Of a stretch of DNA of 64,000 nt, positions 44,627 through 53,041 are shown in pieces (the first letter of the stretch is position 1; each line of letters opens with the position of its first letter). Source of the DNA: Streptomyces netropsis. GTDB taxonomy: Bacteria; Actinomycetota; Actinomycetes; Streptomycetales; Streptomycetaceae. Below the pieces are notes generated by a model that was not told the origin of the DNA, did no database searches, and saw nothing but the letters and a program-made list of their open reading frames with translations. Location of the stretch: contig NZ_JACHJG010000009.1 of NCBI RefSeq assembly GCF_014203545.1, forward strand, positions 62,001 to 126,000, read 5' to 3'. The position numbers were made by a program, and so were the translations under genes.

Positions 44627-45241
44627 ATGAGCAAGGAAACGACCCCTGACACACCCACCCGTCTACTGGAGGCCGCCCGCGCGGAGTTCGCCCAGTACGG
44701 CATCTCCGGAGCCCGGGTGGACCGCATCGCCGAACAGGCGGCGGCCAACAAGCAGCGCATCTACGCCTACTTCGGCAACAAGGACCAGCTCTTCGCCGCC
44801 GTGCTCGCCCAGGCCTACCGGGACCTGAGCGAGCAGGTGCCGGTGCCGACCACGAGGGAGGGGATCGAGGAGTACGTGGGCCACGTCTTCGACTACCACC
44901 GGCGCGACAACAGCCTCATCCGCCTGCTGGCCTGGGAGGGCCTGCACTACGGCAACAAGGAGATCCCCGGCGAGGCCGAGCGGGAGGCGTACTACACGCT
45001 CAAGAGCGAGATCCTGAGCGAAACGCTTCAGATCGGCTCCGCACGGAAGGCCGGGACCCTGCTGATGACCCTCATCGGCATCGCGTCCTGGCCTTTCGTC
45101 GTGGAGCAGCAGCGCCGGCTGATGACCGGGCTGGCCCCGGACGACGAGGAGGGCTGGGACAAGCTGCGCACGGTCCTGGTCGCCCACGGCCGCGCCGTCA
45201 TCGACACCGCCTCCCCCGCGGTCAGCCTGGACGCCCACTGA
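44627..45241 (+). CDS. TetR family regulator of the AfsA/KAS III cluster
   Basis: 204 aa. The HTH is GISGARVDRIAEQAAANKQR with IYAYFGNKDQLF (~27-58). The ligand domain does not have the ArpA/ScbR receptor signature (ATIxDI...KGALYFHF), so it is a general TetR rather than a typical butyrolactone receptor; the ligand may still be the cluster product. Divergent from the AfsA-like gene over three operator copies, so autoregulation and cluster repression are likely. No strong ribosome site is seen. Confidence 0.9.
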   Translation: MSKETTPDTPTRLLEAARAEFAQYGISGARVDRIAEQAAANKQRIYAYFGNKDQLFAAVLAQAYRDLSEQVPVPTTREGIEEYVGHVFDYHRRDNSLIRLLAWEGLHYGNKEIPGEAEREAYYTLKSEILSETLQIGSARKAGTLLMTLIGIASWPFVVEQQRRLMTGLAPDDEEGWDKLRTVLVAHGRAVIDTASPAVSLDAH

Positions 45242-45272
45242 AGATCACGGCGGTCCACCGTACGTACGACAC

Positions 45273-45319
45273 GGCGGCCCGCCGAGTGCGAGGCGTACTC
45301 GACGGGCCGCCCCTATTTT
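45273..45319 (+). terminator. Terminator after tetR
   Basis: A 9-bp stem GGCGGCCCG/CGGGCCGCC with inner CGAGT/ACTCG pairing, followed by CCTATTTTC. It lies 32 bp after the stop. Confidence 0.7.
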
Positions 45320-45322
45320 CTT

Positions 45323-45341
45323 GACTGATCGTTCTTGATTC
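45323..45341. promoter_or_regulatory. Operator-like motif upstream of second tetR
   Basis: GACTGATCGTTCTTGATTC, 16 bp before the GTG start of the second TetR gene. A near copy lies at 46025-46043 before the SDR gene (two mismatches), suggesting a shared site for this TetR. Confidence 0.6.
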
Positions 45342-45357
45342 CCCTAGGGTCACTCCC

Positions 45358-45939
45358 GTGGCAAGGACCAAGGAATTCGATCCGGACGCCGCCCTGCAGT
45401 CAGCCGTGGAGCTGTTCTGGCAGCGCGGCTACGAAGCGACGTCGATGGCGGACCTCGTGGCACACCTCGGCATCGCCCGGGCGAGCCTGTACGCCACCTT
45501 CGGCAGCAAGCGCGAGCTCTACACGAAGGCCATGGACCGCTACGCGGAGCAGCACAGCCCCCGCATCCTCGAGGAGCTGTCCCAGCCGGGGCCGGCCCTG
45601 CCGGCCGTGCGGGCGCTGATCGACCGTTTCGCGGAGGAAGCCGCCCACGACGAGCTGCGGCGCGGCTGTTTCGTCACCAATACGGCCGTGGAGCTCGGAT
45701 CGCACGATCCGGACGCGGCCCGGCGGGTCGAGCAGAGCTGGCACAGCGTGGAGGCGGCGCTGACGTCGGCGCTGATGCGGGCCCGGGCGCAGGGGGAACT
45801 GCCCGCCGACCGGGACCCGGTCGCGCTCGCGCGGATGCTGTTGGTCCTCATGCAGGGCATGCGGGTGGTCGGCAAGGTCGACGCCGGCGCCGGCCTGCTG
45901 CGGGACGCCGCCGCCCAGGCGCTGTCCCTGCTGGACTGA
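45358..45939 (+). CDS. TetR family regulator
   Basis: 193 aa, GTG start at 45358 with AGGG 8 nt upstream. The HTH is TSMADLVAHLGIARASLYAT followed by FGSKRELY (~28-57). The C-terminal domain has RRGCFVTNTAVELGSHDPDA, typical of the YcdC/NemR-type group that senses reactive electrophiles via a Cys here (~residue 102). It probably regulates itself and the SDR gene 150 bp downstream. Confidence 0.9.
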   Translation: MARTKEFDPDAALQSAVELFWQRGYEATSMADLVAHLGIARASLYATFGSKRELYTKAMDRYAEQHSPRILEELSQPGPALPAVRALIDRFAEEAAHDELRRGCFVTNTAVELGSHDPDAARRVEQSWHSVEAALTSALMRARAQGELPADRDPVALARMLLVLMQGMRVVGKVDAGAGLLRDAAAQALSLLD

Positions 45940-45963
45940 GCCACTTCCACTGAGCCACTTCCA
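45936..45963 (+). repeat. 14-bp tandem duplication over the TetR stop codon
   Basis: CTGAGCCACTTCCA is present twice in a row; the first copy contains the TGA stop. Looks like a recent slippage event that did not change the protein. Confidence 0.8.
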
Positions 45964-46024
45964 CACACGGGGACACCCGGAGGCGCCCACCTGCCGTCGG
46001 GCGACTTGTCACACCTTGATTCAA

Positions 46025-46043
46025 GACCGATCGTTCTTTATTC
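46025..46043. promoter_or_regulatory. Operator-like motif upstream of SDR gene
   Basis: GACCGATCGTTCTTTATTC matches the motif at 45323-45341 at 17 of 19 positions. It is 46 bp before the SDR ATG. A 10-bp direct repeat TTCCACGCAA (46053-46062, 46068-46077) follows it. Confidence 0.6.
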
Positions 46044-46089
46044 AGCGCTTCGTTCCACGCAACTTCATTCCACGCAAGGAGTCGTCGTC

Positions 46090-46851
46090 ATGACCGCACG
46101 CTTCACCGGAAAGACCGCCCTCGTCACCGGCGGCGGCACGGGAATCGGCCGGGCCATCGCCCTCGCCTTCGCCCGTGAGGGTGCCCGGGTCGTCGTCGCG
46201 GGCCGTCGGGCGGAGCCCTTGGAGGAGACCGTCTCCCTCATCGAGGCCGAGGGCGGCGAGGCCGCGGCGATCACCGCCGACGTCACCCGCTCCGAGGACG
46301 TCCAGGCCCTCGTCCGGCGGACCGTGGAGCGCTTCGGCGGCCTCGACGTGGCCGTCAACAACGTGGGGCTGTTCGTCCCGCCCGCCAAGCTCGCCGACAT
46401 CCCCGAGGAGGACTGGCAGTCCGTCATCGCCACCAACCTCACCGGCGTCTATCTGTCGATGAAGTACGAGGTGGGGCACATGCGCGCCCACGGCGGCGGC
46501 GCCGTCGTGAACGTCTCTTCCAACCTCGGCGCCCATATGCGCAAGGCGAGCCTGGCCGCGTACGCGACCAGCAAGGCGGCCGTCTCGGCACTGACCCGCA
46601 ACGCCGCCCTGGACCACATCGGCGACGGGGTGCGGATCAACGCGATCAGCCCCGGCCCCATCGAGACCCCGATGTCCTCCCGCCCGGGCGAGTCCGCGCC
46701 GGACAAGGCCGAGCGGATGAGCCGCGAGGTGCCCGTCGGCCGGGCGGGCACCCCCGAGGAGGTCGCCGCCGCCGTGCTCTACCTGGCCGGGGAGGAGGCC
46801 GGGTACACGGTCGGCGCCGAGCTCGTCCTCGACGGCGGCGTCACGGCGTAG
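46090..46851 (+). CDS. Short-chain dehydrogenase/reductase
   Basis: 253 aa classical SDR. Cofactor motif TGGGTGIG (~13-20), NNVG (~90), catalytic Ser in VNVSSN (~140) and YxxxK in YATSK (~157-161), then SPGPIETPM. An Arg pair after the glycine motif (AGRRAE) suggests NADPH preference. ATG 46090 with AAGGAG 8 nt upstream. Probably under the preceding TetR. Substrate unknown. Confidence 0.93.
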   Translation: MTARFTGKTALVTGGGTGIGRAIALAFAREGARVVVAGRRAEPLEETVSLIEAEGGEAAAITADVTRSEDVQALVRRTVERFGGLDVAVNNVGLFVPPAKLADIPEEDWQSVIATNLTGVYLSMKYEVGHMRAHGGGAVVNVSSNLGAHMRKASLAAYATSKAAVSALTRNAALDHIGDGVRINAISPGPIETPMSSRPGESAPDKAERMSREVPVGRAGTPEEVAAAVLYLAGEEAGYTVGAELVLDGGVTA

Positions 46852-46903
46852 CGCCTGTCCGGCGGACCTTCGCCGGTGTGCGCCGGCCCATGTGGACCGT
46901 GGC

Positions 46904-46934
46904 GTGTGCACCACCGCTGCGCGGCGGTGCACAC
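46904..46934. terminator. Terminator between SDR and APC permease
   Basis: A 9-bp stem GTGTGCACC/GGTGCACAC with an inner CCGC/GCGG pairing, between two convergent genes. The flanks carry the GCGCCGGACGGGC-type repeat seen elsewhere in the window. Confidence 0.7.
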
Positions 46935-47000
46935 AAGCGCCGGACGGGCCGGTTTTGCCGGGCCCAGCCCGGTCGAGCCCGCTGGGGGCACCTCCGGACG

Positions 47001-48407
47001 TCAGCTGGGGGAGCTCGAGGACGCGTCCTCAGGGCGCCCGCCGCCGCAGGCGGCAAGCGCGGGCTCCTCCGACACGGCGACCGCGCCGGAGGCGGCAGGG
47101 CGGCGGGCCACCATCCACACGTAGACGAGGATGCCGGCGAAGAGGAAGAGCACGCCCTGGTACACCGCCGCGTATCCGGCGCCCGCGACCAGCCAGAAGG
47201 AGAAGGCGAACGCGCCGAGGGCGAGCACCATGTCCCGCGTGAAGCGGGCCGGGCGGACCTTCTCGCGCTGCCCGGTCAGCAGGAAGTACACCTGCGCGGC
47301 CGCGGCCAGCAGATACGGGACCGTCGCGGAGAACGTCGTGATCAGCACCAGGATCTCGAAGACCCCGGCCACGCCCGACGTGTAGTTGATGACGGTGAGC
47401 AGCGAGGCCAGGACCGCGGCGGCCAGCACGCCCGCCGTGGGCACCCCGCGCCGCTTCTTCGCGAACACGGCGGGGAACAGCCCGTCCTTGGCCGCCGCGT
47501 ACGGCGCCTGGGCGCTCATCAGCGTCCAGCCGTTGAGCGCGCCGACGATGGAGATCACGGCGCAGACCGCGATCGCCGTGCCGCCCCACTCGCCGCCGAA
47601 CATCGCGTTGACCGCGTCGGAGAACGGGGCGGTGGAGGCGACCAGCTTGTCGTGCGGGACGCTGCCGAAGACGGCGAGCGTGCCCAGCAGGTAGACCACG
47701 GCGGCACCGATGGTGCCGAGGACGCTGGCGCGCCCCACGTTGCGCTCCGGATCACGGACCTCGCCCGCGCTCATCGCGGCGGACTCGACGCCGACGTAGC
47801 TGTAGAGCAGGATCGCGGCCGACGCGGTGAGGCCGCCGGTCCAGTTGCCGTCGCCCGTGTTGAAGGAGCCGAGGTTGTCCGGGTCGAAGAAGAACAGCCC
47901 GATGACGGCGACGAACAGCAGCGGCACGAACTTCAGCACCGTGGAGATCATTTGGACCGCGCCCACCCAGCGGGTGCCGGCGAGGTTCGCCAGCGCGGGC
48001 AGCCAGATCATGGCCAGCGCCAGCGCCAGGTCCCCGGCCTTGGAGCCGTCGCCGCCGGTCAGCACGTGGACGTAGCCGACGCCCGCGACCGCCAGCGCGG
48101 CGTTGCTGACCCAGGTCATCGTCCAGTACGACCAGGCGGAGAGGAATCCGGCGAAGTCGCCGAACGCCTCACGCGCGTAGACGTACGGGCCGCCGGTGCG
48201 CGGGAAGCGCTCGGTGAGCCGCCCGAAGACGAGCGCGAGCGCGATCGCACCGACCGTGAGGACGCCGAAGGCGAGCAGGCTGACCGTCCCGAACGGGGCG
48301 ACCGAGGCGGGAAGCAGGAAAATGCCGCCGCCGATGATGTTCCCCATGACCAGAGCAGTGGCGGTGGGAAGGCCGAAACGGCGTGTCTTGCCGTCGGTTT
48401 CGTGCAT
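47001..48407 (-). CDS. APC family amino-acid permease/antiporter
   Basis: 468 aa with 12 TM helices. Start at ATG 48405-48407 (MHETDGKTRRFGLPTATALV). The first helix has the unwound GNIIGGGIFLLP motif of APC transporters (substrate backbone binding). YSYVGVESAAMSAGEVRDPE lies on TM6-7 as in arginine/agmatine-type antiporters. A Ser/Glu-rich C-tail is cytoplasmic. Substrate is probably an amino acid or amine. Confidence 0.9.
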   Translation of the reverse strand: MHETDGKTRRFGLPTATALVMGNIIGGGIFLLPASVAPFGTVSLLAFGVLTVGAIALALVFGRLTERFPRTGGPYVYAREAFGDFAGFLSAWSYWTMTWVSNAALAVAGVGYVHVLTGGDGSKAGDLALALAMIWLPALANLAGTRWVGAVQMISTVLKFVPLLFVAVIGLFFFDPDNLGSFNTGDGNWTGGLTASAAILLYSYVGVESAAMSAGEVRDPERNVGRASVLGTIGAAVVYLLGTLAVFGSVPHDKLVASTAPFSDAVNAMFGGEWGGTAIAVCAVISIVGALNGWTLMSAQAPYAAAKDGLFPAVFAKKRRGVPTAGVLAAAVLASLLTVINYTSGVAGVFEILVLITTFSATVPYLLAAAAQVYFLLTGQREKVRPARFTRDMVLALGAFAFSFWLVAGAGYAAVYQGVLFLFAGILVYVWMVARRPAASGAVAVSEEPALAACGGGRPEDASSSSPS

Positions 48408-48491
48408 GGGGTGGTGCGCCTCTCGTCCTGCTGGCGAAATCGCCGGTCGTGCGACAACACATGGTTCAACGAGGCGCGACACTCCGCCAAA

Positions 48492-50558
48492 TCACTGAGT
48501 TTTGTCAAGCATTCCCGGGTCGCCGACCGCAAAAGGTGCAGGCAAATCGCCCATCGGCAGCGATTCGTCCACCACCCCCCGATGAACCGGAATCCGACCC
48601 ACCGGTACCTGCGGTCCGCCGGCCTCCCGCAGCCAGCGCCGCAGCACCCGGTGCACCCGCTCCGCGCCGACCAGCTCCTCGCCCTCCCCCACGGGCGCGC
48701 TCAGCTCCTTCGGCCACAGCAGGAACGGCCGGCCCTGCTCGCCGCCCAGCCCGCCGTGCGAGCCGATCTGCTCCTCGAAGGCGTGCACCGCGCCGGTCGC
48801 CGGGTCGTAGGCGGAATTGACCATGATGTCCGCCGTGTGCGGGAAGCCCGCCGTGCGCCGCACGGCCTCCTCCGCGCCCGGGCCGAGCGCCCGCAGCGGG
48901 CTGTCCGCGGCGCCCTCGCCGGTGTCCAGCCGGTGCTCGGCCCCGCCGGGGCCGAGGACGACGGGCCCGTGCCGCTCGGACCGCACGAGCAGGAAGCCGA
49001 TCCCCGGATGGTCGGCGAGCGTGCCCAGCAGCCCGGGGTGCCGCTCCTCGATCAGCTCCCGGCTCGCCCGGCCGGGCAGGTCGGGGAAGGACACCAGGCC
49101 GAGGTTGCCCGACGCCAGCACGACCGGCTCCCGCCCGGCGCCCGGCGCGCGGCCGGTCCGCACCAGCTCCTCCAGGGTCAGGCCGTAGCGGGCCGCGAAG
49201 GTCTCGCCGGGGCTCTGACCGTGATCGGAGAGGAGCACCAGGCGGTACGGGCGCGGTGCGTGCTCGGTGACCTTGGCGATCAGCTTGATCGCGCGGTCCA
49301 GGCCGCGCAGCACCTGGTGGGTGTCGCGGCCGCGCGGTCCGGAGTGGTGGGCGACCTCGTCGTAGCCGACGAGGTCGGCGTAGACGGCGGTGCGCCCGGA
49401 GAGGATGTCGCCGATGACGGCGGCGACGACCACGTCGCGCTCGACGACGGTCGCGAAGGCGCGGACGAAGGGGTAGAGGCCGCCGCGGCCGAGGCGCGGG
49501 TGCTCGCGGCGGAGCTTGGCACGGGTGGACTGGCCGATCTCCCGGAAGACCTCGGCGAGGTAGGAGACGGCGGTGCGGGTGGCGTTGGCGGGGTCGGAGA
49601 AGTAGGCGAAGTAGCCGGAGCGGGAGCGGTTGTGTCTGCCACGGCGGGCGGCGACGGACAGCACGAGGGCGAGCTGGTCGGCACCGCCGCTGAAGAGGTT
49701 GCCGCGGCTGGCACCGTCGGCGCTCAGCAGCCCGCCGTCCCGGGTACGGGCCACCGCCCGGCGCTGGAGCTCGGCCGCGCCGGCGGGCCGCCCGCTGACC
49801 AGCACCTCGCCGGTCTCCTTCTCGTACCAGCGGAAGGCGGGCACGTCCTCGTTCGAGCCGTGCAGGATGCCGAGCTGGCTGGCACCGGTCTGGCTGGACC
49901 AGTCGGTGCGCCACGGGGTGAGACGGTGGCTTTCGGCCGCCCACCCGGCGACGGTCTCCATCAGCGGCGGCCTGCGGCGGCCGCCCGCCCCGGTGCGCGG
50001 CCGCAGGGCCTCGCGCAGCACGTCGTGGCCGACGCCGTCGAGCTGGAGGAAGACCGTGCCGGGCGTGGTCCGGGGGCCGCCCTCCGCGCCCCGGCGGCGT
50101 CTTCTGCGGTCGGCGAGGCGGGCGAGGCGCCGCCGGTAGGCGCCGTCGTCGCGCACGGCGAGGAAGGTGCTGGTGGCGGAGGAGGCCGCGGACATCGCGG
50201 CGGCGACCACGACGGCGGTCTCCGGCTCGGCCGCGCCGTTGCCGACGGGCACCAGGCGCAGGGCTATCAGCAGCAGGGAGCCGTTGAGGAAGAACACCAG
50301 CAGTCCGAGCACGAAGGCGGGCACGAGCAGCAGGGCCCGTACGAGCACGGGCCAGACCAGCGCGCTGAGCAGGCCGAACGCCCCGGCCCCGAGGGCGGCG
50401 GCGATCGCGACGCGGGTGGTGCTCTCGCCGTCGGCGGACTGGAGCCGGAAGTCGGGCAGGACACCCGCGAGGAGCAGCATCGTGAGGGTGCTGACCGCCC
50501 ACACGGCGACGACCCTGATCAGGGCTCCGCCCACGGTCCGCCATCGGGGCCTGCGCAA
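48492..50558 (-). CDS. Holin-like (YvlD) membrane domain fused to alkaline-phosphatase-superfamily phosphodiesterase
   Basis: 688 aa. A TTG start at 50556-50558 with GAGGTGA 7 nt upstream. The first ~120 residues have four hydrophobic helices as in the phage-holin-4/YvlD family. The catalytic part (~160-650) is a type I phosphodiesterase/nucleotide pyrophosphatase fold: metal-site LDGVGHD (~173), nucleophile region WSSQTGASQLG (~218), DLVGYDEVAHHSG (~390), SDHGQSPG (~440) and SHGGLGG (~605). The catalytic domain may face outside or the cytoplasm depending on helix number. Substrate could be a phosphoglycolipid or nucleotide. Confidence 0.85.
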   Translation of the reverse strand: MRRPRWRTVGGALIRVVAVWAVSTLTMLLLAGVLPDFRLQSADGESTTRVAIAAALGAGAFGLLSALVWPVLVRALLLVPAFVLGLLVFFLNGSLLLIALRLVPVGNGAAEPETAVVVAAAMSAASSATSTFLAVRDDGAYRRRLARLADRRRRRRGAEGGPRTTPGTVFLQLDGVGHDVLREALRPRTGAGGRRRPPLMETVAGWAAESHRLTPWRTDWSSQTGASQLGILHGSNEDVPAFRWYEKETGEVLVSGRPAGAAELQRRAVARTRDGGLLSADGASRGNLFSGGADQLALVLSVAARRGRHNRSRSGYFAYFSDPANATRTAVSYLAEVFREIGQSTRAKLRREHPRLGRGGLYPFVRAFATVVERDVVVAAVIGDILSGRTAVYADLVGYDEVAHHSGPRGRDTHQVLRGLDRAIKLIAKVTEHAPRPYRLVLLSDHGQSPGETFAARYGLTLEELVRTGRAPGAGREPVVLASGNLGLVSFPDLPGRASRELIEERHPGLLGTLADHPGIGFLLVRSERHGPVVLGPGGAEHRLDTGEGAADSPLRALGPGAEEAVRRTAGFPHTADIMVNSAYDPATGAVHAFEEQIGSHGGLGGEQGRPFLLWPKELSAPVGEGEELVGAERVHRVLRRWLREAGGPQVPVGRIPVHRGVVDESLPMGDLPAPFAVGDPGMLDKTQ

Positions 50559-50783
50559 CGCGTTTCACCTCACGATCGCCGCCCGCGCCGGGGGGATCCG
50601 GACTTCGGCGCCTTCAACGGGCTTTCCTCCAGCGTGGCACAGCGGTGGTGCGGGCGGCCGGGGCGCAGGGGCGGCCCGGGACGGCCGTGTCACCTCTGCC
50701 CCTCGCAATTCCCCAAGCCCCGTACTTCACAGATCATTCCCTTCTCACGTGGCATCGGTCCCGTCGCTGGGCAGGATGGCGGC

Positions 50784-51308
50784 ATGACCTCCCTTCGCAC
50801 CCCCCGACTGACGTTGCGCCGCTGGCGCGAGGACGATCTCGACGCGATGGCAGCCATCAACGCCGACCCGGAGGTGATGCGCTGGATCGGGGACGGTTCG
50901 GTGCGGGACCGGGCCGAGACGGCCGACGCGATCGCCGCGTGGGAGCGGGAGTGGGAGGAGCTGGGGCTCGGACTGTTCGCCGTCGAGGTGCGCCAGAGTC
51001 GCCAACTGGCCGGTTTCGTGGGCCTGTCGGTGCCGCGCTTCCTGCCGGAGATCCTGCCGGCGGTGGAGTTGGGCTGGCGGCTCGGCCGTTCCTTCTGGGG
51101 CAGCGGCCTGGCCACCGAAGCGGCGCGCGCGGCTTTGCACTTCGCGTTGCGCGATCGCGGTCTGGCCCGCGTCGTCAGTGTCCACACCGTGGGCAATGAC
51201 GCATCCGAGCAGATCATGCGCAAGCTCGGCATGCGCCGCGAGCGGGAGACGACGCACCCCGCGTACGGGCTCCCGCTGTGCGTCCACGTCATCGAGGCGC
51301 GCTCCTGA
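50784..51308 (+). CDS. GNAT family N-acetyltransferase (RimJ-like)
   Basis: 174 aa. It starts RTPRLTLRRWREDDLDAM, the usual opening of RimJ/RimL-type acetyltransferases. The acetyl-CoA loop is seen as LGWRLGRSFWGSGLATEAAR (~92-112) and the NDASEQIMRKLGMRRE segment closes the fold. Substrate unknown. The start is the ATG at 50784 with AGGA 8 nt upstream. A much longer frame continues upstream in phase but is antisense to two other genes. Confidence 0.9.
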   Translation: MTSLRTPRLTLRRWREDDLDAMAAINADPEVMRWIGDGSVRDRAETADAIAAWEREWEELGLGLFAVEVRQSRQLAGFVGLSVPRFLPEILPAVELGWRLGRSFWGSGLATEAARAALHFALRDRGLARVVSVHTVGNDASEQIMRKLGMRRERETTHPAYGLPLCVHVIEARS

Positions 51309-51396
51309 AGACCCGTGCGGGGGTGACTGAACTACGCTCGGGACGCGTACGCGCGTGACGGAAGTGACGCGGGAAGCGATACGGGGAGGTGCCCGG

Positions 51397-52179
51397 GTGC
51401 CGGTGGAGATCACCTGGTGGGGGCATGCCACCGCGACGGTGGAGGACTCCGGGGTGCGGGTGCTGACCGACCCGCTCTTCGCCCGGCGGCTCGGGCATCT
51501 GCGCCGCCGCCGGGGCGCGCCGCCGCCCGCGGCGGCGGCCGTGGCGGACGTCGTGCTCGTCTCCCATCTGCACGCCGACCATCTGCACCTGGGCTCGCTG
51601 GTCCGGCTCGCCCCCGGCACCCGTCTGGTGGTGCCCCGGGGCGCGCCCGCCGCGGTGCCCGGGCTGCGCAAGGTGGCCACCGCCCGGGGCCTGCTGGTCA
51701 GCGAGGCCTCCCCCGGGGACGAGCTGACCGTCGGGGCGCTGCGGGTGCGGGCGGTGCACGCCGAGCACGACGGCCGGCGGCGCCCGTACGGGCCGCACCG
51801 GGCACCCGCGCTCGGCTACGTGGTGCGCGGCGAGGCCACGACGTACTTCGCCGGTGACACGGGGCTGTTCGAGACGATGGCCGACGAGGTGGGGCCGGTG
51901 GACGTGGCGCTGCTGCCGGTCGGCGGCTGGGGTCCGTTCCTCGGCCACGGGCATCTGGACGCCGGCCGCGCGGCGCGGGCGCTGGCCCTGCTCGACGCCG
52001 CGAGCGCGGTGCCGGTGCACTACGGCACGTACTGGCCGATCGGCATGGACGCGGTGCGGCCGCATGAATTCCACGCGCCCGGCGAGGAGTTCGTCCGGCT
52101 CGCGGCGCAGCTCGCGCCGAAGGCGGCGGTGCACCGGCTGGCCCACGGCGAGTCGGTGCGGCCGACGGAGGCGGTGTGA
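51397..52179 (+). CDS. Metallo-beta-lactamase fold hydrolase (UlaG-like)
   Basis: 260 aa. GTG 51397 with GGGGAGG 7 nt upstream is preferred; an in-frame GTG at 51355 lacks a site. The metal-binding SHLHADHLHLG (HxHxDH) lies at ~55, with further ligands in FAGDTGLF (~152) and the PVHYGTYW His (~205). UlaG-like enzymes hydrolyse cyclic or phosphodiester-type small molecules. Overlaps the DedA gene as GTGA. Confidence 0.88.
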   Translation: MPVEITWWGHATATVEDSGVRVLTDPLFARRLGHLRRRRGAPPPAAAAVADVVLVSHLHADHLHLGSLVRLAPGTRLVVPRGAPAAVPGLRKVATARGLLVSEASPGDELTVGALRVRAVHAEHDGRRRPYGPHRAPALGYVVRGEATTYFAGDTGLFETMADEVGPVDVALLPVGGWGPFLGHGHLDAGRAARALALLDAASAVPVHYGTYWPIGMDAVRPHEFHAPGEEFVRLAAQLAPKAAVHRLAHGESVRPTEAV

Positions 52180-52808
52180 TCGGGTCGCTGGCCGAGGCGG
52201 TGGCGCGGGCCGTGCCGCCGGAGTCGACGCAGCAGGCGGTCGGCTATCCGTCGCTGTTCCTGCTGGTGGTGCTGGGTGCGTTGGTGCCGGTGGTGCCGAC
52301 AGGTGCGGTGGTGAGTTCGGCGGCGGTGGTGGCGTTCCACCAGAGTTCCCCGTTCTCCCTGCTGTGGGTCTTCCTGGTCGCGGCCTGCGCGGCCTTCCTC
52401 GGCGACATGACGCTGTACGGGCTCGGGCTGCGCGGGGTCGCCTCGCGGGGCGGCTCGCGCTGGCTGGCGCGGCTGCGCGAGCGGGCCGCGCCCGAGCGGC
52501 TGGCGCAGGCACGGGCGGGGCTGGACGAGCACGGGGTGACGGTGCTCGTCCTGTCCCGGCTGATGCCGGCCGGGCGGATCCCGGTGATGCTGGCCTGTCT
52601 GCTCGCGCGGGTACCCGCCCGCCGGTTCGCCCGGGGCGCGTTCCCCGCGGCTCTGGCGTGGGCGGCCACGTACCAGCTCATCGGCGTCCTGGGCGGCTCG
52701 CTGTTCGCCCAGCCGTGGCAGGGCGTGGTCGCCGCCGTCGCCCTGACGGTGGCCGTCGGCACGGCTCCCACGGTGTGGCGCCGGCTGCGTCGCGGCTCCG
52801 CCGGCTAG
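52176..52808 (+). CDS. DedA family (SNARE-associated) membrane protein
   Basis: 210 aa with ~5 hydrophobic segments. The DedA core has PVVPTGAVVSSAAVVAFH (first re-entrant loop, with the usual acidic residue missing), FLGDMTLYGLGL (~88) and VLSRLMPAGRIPVMLACLLA, with the FxRFxPxxR-like Arg kept. DedA proteins flip lipids such as undecaprenyl phosphate or phosphatidylethanolamine using proton force. Coupled by 4 bp to the metallo-hydrolase gene, which may act on the same lipid. Confidence 0.85.
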   Translation: MIGSLAEAVARAVPPESTQQAVGYPSLFLLVVLGALVPVVPTGAVVSSAAVVAFHQSSPFSLLWVFLVAACAAFLGDMTLYGLGLRGVASRGGSRWLARLRERAAPERLAQARAGLDEHGVTVLVLSRLMPAGRIPVMLACLLARVPARRFARGAFPAALAWAATYQLIGVLGGSLFAQPWQGVVAAVALTVAVGTAPTVWRRLRRGSAG

Positions 52809-52842
52809 GCCGTGGCGGGTGCGCCTCCGCTGCGCGGCGGTG

Positions 52843-52987
52843 TCCTCAATCTCCGGACGGGCGGATCTCAGCCCGTCCGGCGCTTGAGGACAAGGCACAG
52901 CAGCCCGTCCGGCGATTGAGGACAAGGCACAGCAGCCCGTCCGGCGCCTGAGGACAAGGCACAGCAGCCCGTCCGGCGATTGAGGAC
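52843..52987. repeat. 32-bp tandem repeats with inverted leader arm
   Basis: Units beginning AGCCCGTCCGGCG start at 52870, 52902, 52934 and 52966, each 32 bp apart (the fourth is partial); the variable triplet after it is CTT, ATT, CCT, ATT. The leader 52843-52862 is the reverse complement of the unit core over 20 bp with one mismatch, so it can pair with any of the four copies. The nearest pairing (52853-52862 with 52871-52880) is a terminator for the DedA transcript. Not a CRISPR: no spacers. Confidence 0.85.
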
Positions 52988-53041
52988 GCGCCCGCAGGGC
53001 GCTCACCACCGCAGGCGGCACAGCCAGCCCACAGCGGGACG

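Noticed and set aside
44627..45241. Classic gamma-butyrolactone receptor (ArpA/ScbR type)
   Set aside because: The helix-turn-helix and ligand-domain signatures of that subgroup are not present; called only as general TetR.
46878..51308. 1,476-codon open frame on the plus strand
   Set aside because: It is antisense to the APC permease and phosphodiesterase genes, Gly/Arg/His-rich with no domain. Only its last 174 codons (from 50784) are the real GNAT gene.
52870..52987. CRISPR-like array
   Set aside because: Units are directly adjacent with no spacers and no cas gene is near; it is a tandem repeat.
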